Origin: Rostratula benghalensis
Taxonomy: Eukaryota > Chordata > Aves > Charadriiformes > Rostratulidae
Length of the DNA stretch: 64,000 nt
Reading direction: 5' to 3'
NCBI GenBank assembly: GCA_013399305.1
Contig: VXAI01000273.1
Location: 949,160 to 1,013,159 of the forward strand
The notes under the pieces are model-generated. The model had not been told where the DNA came from, searched no databases, and saw only the letters and a program-made list of their open reading frames with translations. This document shows, one piece after another, positions 39,501 to 48,500 of the stretch. Both the position numbers and the translations under genes were made by a program. Position 1 is the stretch's first letter, and every line of letters begins with the position of its first letter.

Positions 39501-42500
39501 TGAAGCCCAAGGTACCTCTTGTGCGATTTTCTTATTTTTAATAGCATGCGGAAATCCATTGGAGAATTTCACTTAAATTATAAATGCTGTAGGATGGCTC
39601 ATCTTTGAATGTAAACAGGTTGTTTTTAAACTTACTTTTTTTTTTTTTCTTTTCTCTTTAACTTTTTTTAAAATTAAACTGAATAATTTTACTTAACACT
39701 TTGTGTAATTTATTTTTTTTTTAGTATCTTGGGTATTTTGGCGATGCAAAAACAAAATACAAACGAGTATATGTGAAGTTCATTGAAAATGCAAATAAAA
39801 AGGAGTATGTCAGAGTATGTTCAAAAAAACCACGAAGCAAGCCTGTACAGTCAGCAAGGTATTTTATTTCAATTTATTTTACATTTTGCCATGCTGTTTT
39901 CCTATTAAGAACACACCTGTTTTTATAAACAAGAATTATAACTCAAGGTTATGTTAAGTCAGCTCTAAGTTGGATGGTGAGAATTGCGTGTTTTGCTTTA
40001 AGAATTGAGATACAAATACCTGCTACATCACTCCCCTACTTTGAATCTGTGGACTGCACAAGTCCTTCATGTTAGAGTTGTTAGGGCTCCACACGCTATT
40101 TCTTTCTTTCATCTTTTGCTTTGTTACTCCACATAGGGATAGAAGCCTACAGGTGTAATGATTTAAAATTTTTTGTGTGTTTTCTTCTCCTAACCTGTGG
40201 ACTTTGCAAATTAGGTGTGTTTTTCCAGATTGCTTTGATGACCATCCTGTCCCAGTATCCTACAAGTCTTCTCAATCCTGGAAAGTTTATTTAAAAACAA
40301 AAATTGATTGTTGAAGTTGGCTGTTGCAAGGATGTTTTTCCTTCTTTTATATGTCCTTGCACACTGAGGATGTTTTATCTTTCTTATTGCACCTGCCATG
40401 CCCTACGCCCTCCCTTCACCCCAAAAAGCTTTATACCTTTGAGTCAACCCATGTAACCTCCATCCATGCTTTGAAATTAATGATTTGCCCTTAAACCACC
40501 AGCAAGGCTAAATAAAACCCAAACAAGCCTCTCACTCTGGAGAGCGATGTAAAGAACACAGGGCAAACATTAGGATGGTTTTGATCATTCTGGTCAGTAT
40601 ACAGCAAGTCCTGCAAAATGTTATGACCATAAGGGTCTCTCTCACAGATACTTTGGCTATCTCTTGAGATTAGCTGTCACCTTCCTTCTGATAAGGTTTT
40701 CAGTGTTACTCACTTGATAATGGTTTTGCTATTGCATTTGGTGTTGAACTTTAATTGTGCTTTTTTGGAAAAGATTGCAGATTCTTTACTGTGCAGACTC
40801 TGTCATGCTTTAATGCTTACCTTATTTTATCTTCCCACAACTTCAGATGATATTTGAAGGATTTCTCTCTTTCTGTGAATTTTCAATTATTACAATTTAA
40901 TGCAGATATGTTTACTTTGTCAGATGGTAGTAAAGAGGAATGAAAAATACTACAGTGTTCTTTGAGAAATAACTGGGTTTTTAAGTCTAGTTTGCACTCA
41001 AAGAAAGCAGTGTTGTCAGATAATCAATTTATTAAAATAATCGTGACCTACTTAAGACTTCAAAACTGGCTAGGATTTTCATGCTCTCTTTTCTTTTGTG
41101 CTACAGCAGGCAGTTCCAGAACCTGTTCCTTCAATGCTCTGAAACAATCCTGTCTTTTAGCCAAAGCAAGTTCACGATTAGCTTGTATCCATATGTTCTT
41201 CTCAATACTGTGTTTGGCTTTTATTTCTGTCTTTCCCTGGTGTTTTTACTGCATGGTGTATTTCTGGAGAACAGTCAGATTCCACCTCTGTCTTTGTTTC
41301 ACTAAGCTGGATTAATCAAAGTCTTTCAACTTCCTTGTCTAAGGCAGGCTTTCCATTCCTCCACTCATCCTAGTGTCTGTTGTCTCCATCCATTTTGGTT
41401 TGCAATCTTCATCTCTGACAGCTGCTAAAATTATTCTCAGTGTTCCAGAAGATACTGACAATGTTTCTATTGTACATTTATTTCACGGCTTTCCCATTTG
41501 GACAAAAAAAAAAAACTTGCCTGATACTTTCCAGAATTGTATTCCCCACCACATTCTCAAAACTGTAGTGCATTATTAGTCCTAAAGTATATAACTTTGT
41601 ATTTATGATACTAAGTTTCCAGATTGATTTCCTGGTTTAAGTGGTGGGAAGAGAAAGGGAGGGGAGTTGTCAGGTTTCTTAATTCCATTCTTCAAGATCC
41701 TGTATTTCCTGTGTTTTTACTCAATATTCTCTCCCATCTCTGTATGGATACAATATCCTAAATTCACTTTGTCAGACTCATTGAGTACTGTCAAGGGGTT
41801 TTTTTGTTTGGTTTTTGTTTGGGTTTTTTTTTTGTTAAAGAATTTTTTTTCACTAAAGAATCAATTTTAATATCAGCTCCAATCTCCTTTAGCTCATAAA
41901 TTCTATTGACACTGGTCTGTGCCTGTCAGCCTAGTTATAAAAATGGAATGCCAATTAGTCATAGGTACTTGAGAATAATTGCTAAGCGTTATATCAAAGA
42001 TACAGTACCACAGTGCACATGACCTAACTCCTAGTTATGTGTGACAATGAAATAAGCATATATAATCTTTGAGGAATGTATTCTGGGTATCTCACATATA
42101 TATATGGCCATTAATGCCCAAATTTCTGTGGTAATTATTTTCATAAAGATAATTTTTGTAATATTGCAGGACCATTCATTGCAAACCTAGTAGTAGCAAC
42201 AACAAAACCCCTGATCCACCGACACCAAAAACAACAGCAACAAAAGTCTCTTCTGTGAAACCCAAAGCAAAACAGCCAAAGGTAAAGGCTGAGCCACCAC
42301 CAAAGAAAAGGAAAAAGTGGAAAGAAGAGTTTTCATCTTCCCAGTCTGATTCTTCACCTGAGGCCCAGAGTGATGAGGACGGTAAGCAAGATAATAGTGG
42401 TAGCGTTTAAGCCTATTTGAACTTAATTGAAAATAATATTATGAAATTATGTTACTTGATTTTGCAAAATTTTATTTTCCAGGGGGAAAAAAAATTGTCA

Positions 42501-45500
42501 GTGGCACACAAAATTGATTTCTTAAAACTTTTTGCTTCTTGTTTGTGTGTGAGCAAATGTGTGCAACTGAAGTTACCACAAATGTAGTTAATCAATTAGA
42601 TAAATGTATTTTTACTACTTGTTTTTTAAGATAGACACAACTGCAGGAGGAGGAGCCAATTTGATTTTCAAATATGTCTCAAGAATTGGATTCTTCTTTA
42701 ATTTTCAATTGTGACCCTATGTCTTGTCTAAAATAACATTCCTGCAATGCCTGTCTGCATGCATTCATGGGCAGAATTCAGATGATGTTTTTTCAAAACC
42801 CAAGGAGAAAAAGCAGTTGACTTCTTGGCTGCTTCGTTGCTTGTCTAAATGCCAGCTGTTCAAACGCAGCCTGCTGAGCAGATTTGCTGTTAAGACATTA
42901 ATGGAGTCTTGAAATGTCTTGGAGATACATTTGCAGAAATTCTCCGGAACAAAAAGGAATTTTTAAGTGTACTATGTTGATAAAAATTACCTGTGTTAGC
43001 AGATCTAAAGTGTTTTGCAGTTTTTTTCTTTTTTCCCATATGTTTGAAGTTAACCTGTGAAGTCCCCATGCTTTGTATTGCTGTATTTCAAAAGCATGTT
43101 GGCCTTGGTGACTTTAACTATAGATAAGATGGGGTTGGTGGACTGGAGCAGTGCCTCTGCTGAACACAGCATTTCTAAAATAGTATTTTTCAAGCAAATT
43201 TCCCTGGATAACCATTAATAATACATACAACAAAATTTGAAGTAACCTAGTGGTGATAGTCACCCGTAGAAATGTGGCTGAGAAAGTTTAACAGCCTTGC
43301 TAGCTAAATTACTGCAAACCAGTAGTTTCATACATGGAGCCTGTGGAATGCTTACTAGTACTGATGACTGCTCCATGTGCACGGTTGAAATTGCTGCCTG
43401 TGAGAAAATAAGTACAGAGTAAGAACAAATACACCTAGCTTGCTTCACTGGTAAAATTTGGTCCATGTGTTTTTTGTGAGAAGGACAGTTAGGTGGGATT
43501 GATCTTGGTACACGGGCTCCCAAGTGACATCGGTGCTTTTGAATGTTTCTCTCGTAAACAATTTTGAGGTTTGGGGGTTTAGGAGGTACTTGGATTGACA
43601 TGAAACCTGCACTTAGGGCACTTTGCTTTGCTGAAGTTATTCATTATCCCTTTTCCCTAGACTTTCATGTACAATAATAGAAAAATGTTTAAAATCCCTA
43701 AAATACAGTAATCTAAATGCTGCTAGTTACAAGTAGCTGTAAGTGTTTCTACCAAAAATTGTACCATTTGTACCAGATGTGGTGTTTGTACCTGATTTTG
43801 GAATATAAGTAGTTTGAGTATTATTTCTGATTGTATACTTTTAATCTCTTGGGATACCAGTAGAGGTCACTTGTGTTTTAAGAGAGAACAGCCTTAGTTT
43901 TGAAAAACACAAATATTTGCAGGTTATTGAGGGGGAAAAAAATCACTATATTCTGATTGATTTTCAGAGTTTGTACCTCCAGCTCCCCTTGTTACTCGCT
44001 TTTTGAATACAAGGGCTATGAAAGAGACTTTTAAGAGCTACATGGAGTTGCTTGTTAGTATTGCCTTGGATCCAGACACAATGCAAGCCTTGGAAAAGAG
44101 CAATGGTACAGTATGTTTAACATTTGTGTGGTTTTACTAGATTTTAAGTTTATTAATCGGTAAAGCAAATGTATTGTTTTGCAGAAAAATCAACCTTTTA
44201 GCTACATACCCACATCTGACAAACACTTCACACAAATCACTTACATGTGTGTGAATACATTCATATGTAGACTTGCAGTATCTCTTTGAATAATTCAATC
44301 TCTGTCTGCTTTGTTCCATTAGGCTGTGAATGTCAGAAGTGAGCTTTTTGTTCCTGCTGTTACTGTCTCTCAAAATCTTAGAAAATACTTATTTCAAATT
44401 ACAGTATTTCGGGAGTGTTTACTTTCTTATGAGGAATTACATTTATATGTAGTTCTGATTCTTGCTAATAGTAGAAATTCTGCATTTCAAACTCTGAAAT
44501 CTTGAAATTCTGACCAAAGACAATTGTATTCCACTTTTTCTTTTAGGAGAAAATGCCTGGACTTACTTACTATAGTGGACTCCAGGATAAAAGTCAAAGC
44601 TGGTCTTGTTCTCAAAATTTAGTTAAATCCCCGTGTATAAAGACAAAAGTCCCTCAAAAGCAATCATTTCATTTATTATTTAGTTGCAGGTTGTTCTTCT
44701 GTATTATATTTTGTTTGCTTGCACTAACAAAACTATTTTCTAGACTCCCCTGTTTTGTCCATCAACACACACTTACCTCAAGGTTTCATAACCCTGTGTG
44801 ATATCAGTGGTCTCACTAAAAGCAAAGAAATTGACATTATAGATAGAAGTCTCCATACTAAGGTGTAAATTTATGTTCATGGCCATGTGCCTGTGTTCAA
44901 ATGTATATTGTGCAATTTACAGTGGTTTAGCAGATAACTTTTATCAGTAAGCATTTTCCTCAATTTATTTTGTTATAAATGCTGACAGGGTCACATCTCT
45001 TGTAATACAGAACAGCAAATGTCAAAAACACAAACTCCCAGTTGTATTGCACAGAAGAGGATTATGTAGGAAATGGTTTGAAATTGTCTCTTAAGATTTA
45101 TGCTCTGTATTGCTCTGTCTTATTTTTTTCTTTTCAACAAAGAGAACTGGGAGAAGGTGCAGGATTGCAATCAGCAATTAAACTGCATAATATCTAGACC
45201 AGTTTAGCAGGCTGATTAAAAAAAAATAATTTTTTTTTTCTCCCCTCTCACATTTGAAGTTTATGTGCAAATAGCATTCTTTTTTACTATCACATTTTAT
45301 GGTAATGGGCAGAAGTATAGGTTGACTCGGTGTCTCATTGCTATGTGTCTCTTAATAATCAACTGCTGCTTTTTTTTCTGTGTCTTTTAGATGAACTACT
45401 TTTGCCTCACATGAGAAAAATTGATGGTATGCTGAATGACAATAGGAAAAGGCTGCTTTCCAAATTACGTTTGGATCATACTTTCAAGGTATTCTCTTCT

Positions 45501-48500
45501 AAATTCTAGGATTTTTAAAGTAATATTATAAATAAGTCATTTGATGCGTACCATGCAGGCACAACTTAAAACCCAGAAGGCAAATTTGTAACAGAAGTGA
45601 ATATGGATTTGAAAGAGATGCTATAAATTCAATGCTTGTATGTGGCATTTGGAGAACATTTTGTGATGGAGGAGTTTGTACCGCAAAGGTAAAGTTCCAG
45701 TTTTACTCCTCATGCTTTCTGGTTCATTTTCAAGCATTTTTCTCTTTTAAGCTTTTTAAAAGAAAACCTGTCATTCTAGAGCTTAAGTGATTGTATTGCC
45801 TAAAAGCCTTAATAAACTTTACATGAAATTGCTATGCTTTGAAGCAGTTGTCTGACTTTCTTTGAAGTAGAGAACATGATCAGAGTAGTTTAATACCAGG
45901 TTATTTTCACCCTTAGTTGTCAGTGCCTATGATCAGACTGATTATTTCATCCTGTAACTGTATTGAGACAAACAACAGTAAGGCAGACCTGTCTATAAAC
46001 ACTGTCAGATCAACTTTGCTCTTTTGCCTGTCTGTCTTCTGTCCCGTTATATCCACAGTACAGAGCTACTTGGAGAATTAGTTATCCCTGTACTGCTCTG
46101 TGCTTATTGCTGGGAGCTGGGTGAGGAGGGAGGCAGACTCGACAGTTCTGCTTTTTCATCGTGAAATCTTTAAAAGATCCTTTTTTCCCCAGAGCACATT
46201 CCTGGTGAGTCTTGTGGGCACTAAGTGACCCTGTTCCACGGATGAGAGTGTCATTAACCAGTGAAGCTGTAATTCACATGGTTCTTGGACAGTTACTTAA
46301 GCTGTTTTCCCAACAGCTGTACAATTTGTACCTGCTTGAACAGAATTTCTTACGGCTTTCTTCCTTGCAATAGGAAGGCCTGGGGAGGGCTGTGTGCATG
46401 CAGGCTGTTCACAGAGCCTCGGGGAGGTAGCATATATTAACCCTGCATTTCTGGTTTTCTTCTGTGATAAGAGTTTTGCCACATTAAGGCAGCATATGAA
46501 TTTGTAGAATTCTGGTTACATTCACATACACACAATGTGAGAGGTAGCTTATTTTGATTTTTCCCTAATTTAAGGGAACTAATATAATCTTGTGTAATAG
46601 TGACGTGTAATTAAATCTGCTTATCTGTTGGAGTTCATAACTAATAGAAAGCTTTGCTGTATGTTCCCTTAGAAGCAGATTATGTGTCCTATCTCTAAAG
46701 ATAACTTCAGCCTGTATTTCATAGTAGGATCTATAAGAAATTAATGAAGCTGTGGACGTAAAGAAGGGGGATCTGCTTGTGATGTAAACTGTGAGATAAA
46801 AAGCCTTTTATGTTTTGCCTTCTGGTATGAAGGTATTGACTTGTGTTATCCTTGGGTCAGAATTTTGGATAAAAATGAAACGGCTGTTTGTCATCATAAG
46901 TGTCTGTGTTAGGAAAATGTGTTTGATGCTCCTTAACATTCAGATTAATCTGATGATGGATACACAGGAAAGCCTGCTGCTGTTCCTGCTTTGATAAAAT
47001 GATTAGTTTCAGATATTAGAGCTGAATGGGGCACTGAAGCAAACATTAAGTGAAAAGTATCATTAGTTTTCATGAGTATCATTCAGTTTGAATATCTTTA
47101 CTATTCTGCATTGATAAGCATGGATGAATTTAAGGTAATTTTTCTTTTTTGCTGTATACAGTTAACATGGTATATTTTAGCACTGTATTAAAATCCAAAG
47201 CAGACATGGAAGTTAACACCAAGCCAGGATTTGGTAGTTTTGCCTGAAAGAGTCTTTATAGTTCTAACAGTTTATCATGTCCTTTGGGTTACAGTTTTTT
47301 ATAAAAAAAATTAGAAAATACTACTGTTGCTTTAGTTGAAGCTTAGTAAATGAAGTGTCTTAGCTGAATTGTGTAGATTTAATTTGGAAATAATTATCAC
47401 AGTTTTATGTCTTGTACTCTCAAAGATGCAGGAATCACTAGTATTTTCTTCTTCATTCCACTTCAGATTTATCTGGTTTAGGTCAGTGGTCCAGCCATGT
47501 AAACTGTTCTGGTTAATAAAAAAAGACTCCAGAGGAAGGCAAAAGTTGCCAAAGCCCCTTGACACTCAAAAGTCAACATTCAAGACGGCTCTTGCTGTGG
47601 ATAGAAAAACTAAATAATTTAAACCTGCTGAACTTGTTCCAGTTTGAAAGCTTTGCAATGAATATTGTATACAGACAGGTTAGCTAGTTGGGGTTTCTGC
47701 TATCACTATGCAACTCTCCGTGCAGTACGTTTTATAACTTTTTAATGAGGGGGGGGGGGTTATAAGGAAAAAAATAGCTGATGTATATAAAGCACTAAGA
47801 AATTATAGGCAGGGGAGGTTCTTGAATTCAAGTATTTCTTGTTAAAAGTATATACAAAAACTTAGTTAACTTCATATTTTAACCCAATAGTCCAAATTAT
47901 GTCCTTAAGGTGCAGTGCACCATTGATCTATTTTTTTTTTCCCCTCATACTGGAGTACAATGCAAAGAAATACAGGTGCATTTAACTCAGAATATCTTTT
48001 TTTTTTTGGTCAGGGTCAGATCATCAGCATAACAGAACTATTTCAAAGCAGCTGATACCATAGTGCTGTATTTGTACAACAAAGTTGTATTCCAGTTTTC
48101 TCATGCAAATAATGTTGAACTGAACTGGTAGAAATGCAGTTCACTCCTATGAGTTAATATCTTAAAAACTTGTGGTTTTTTGAACCAGCCGTGCACTTCA
48201 CTGTGCACAAGTTTTTCTACCTTATAGATATTATAAGATGGAATTAATTGGTATTTTGTAAAAGCTAGGACAAAAGCTATGAAGATATTTGGGCATCCAG
48301 TCCCTCTCTCTGTGCCTGATCATAGGCATTAAGTACTTACTTGACTTCAAGTAACTTGACCTTAAAGATTCTTGGGTAGAAATGGAGTTAAGAGCATTTT
48401 AAAAGGTAAAAATTGCTATTTGGAGCCTTTTTTTTGCTCCTCTTGATGAGAGAATCAGAGATGATAGTCTGAGATACAATAGAAGAATCTTCTCGTCTTG

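Noticed and set aside
44106..44112. Alternative exon 9 donor GTATGT at 44111
   Set aside because: It would break the phase needed for the conserved [13 protein letters not shown] continuation in exon 10.
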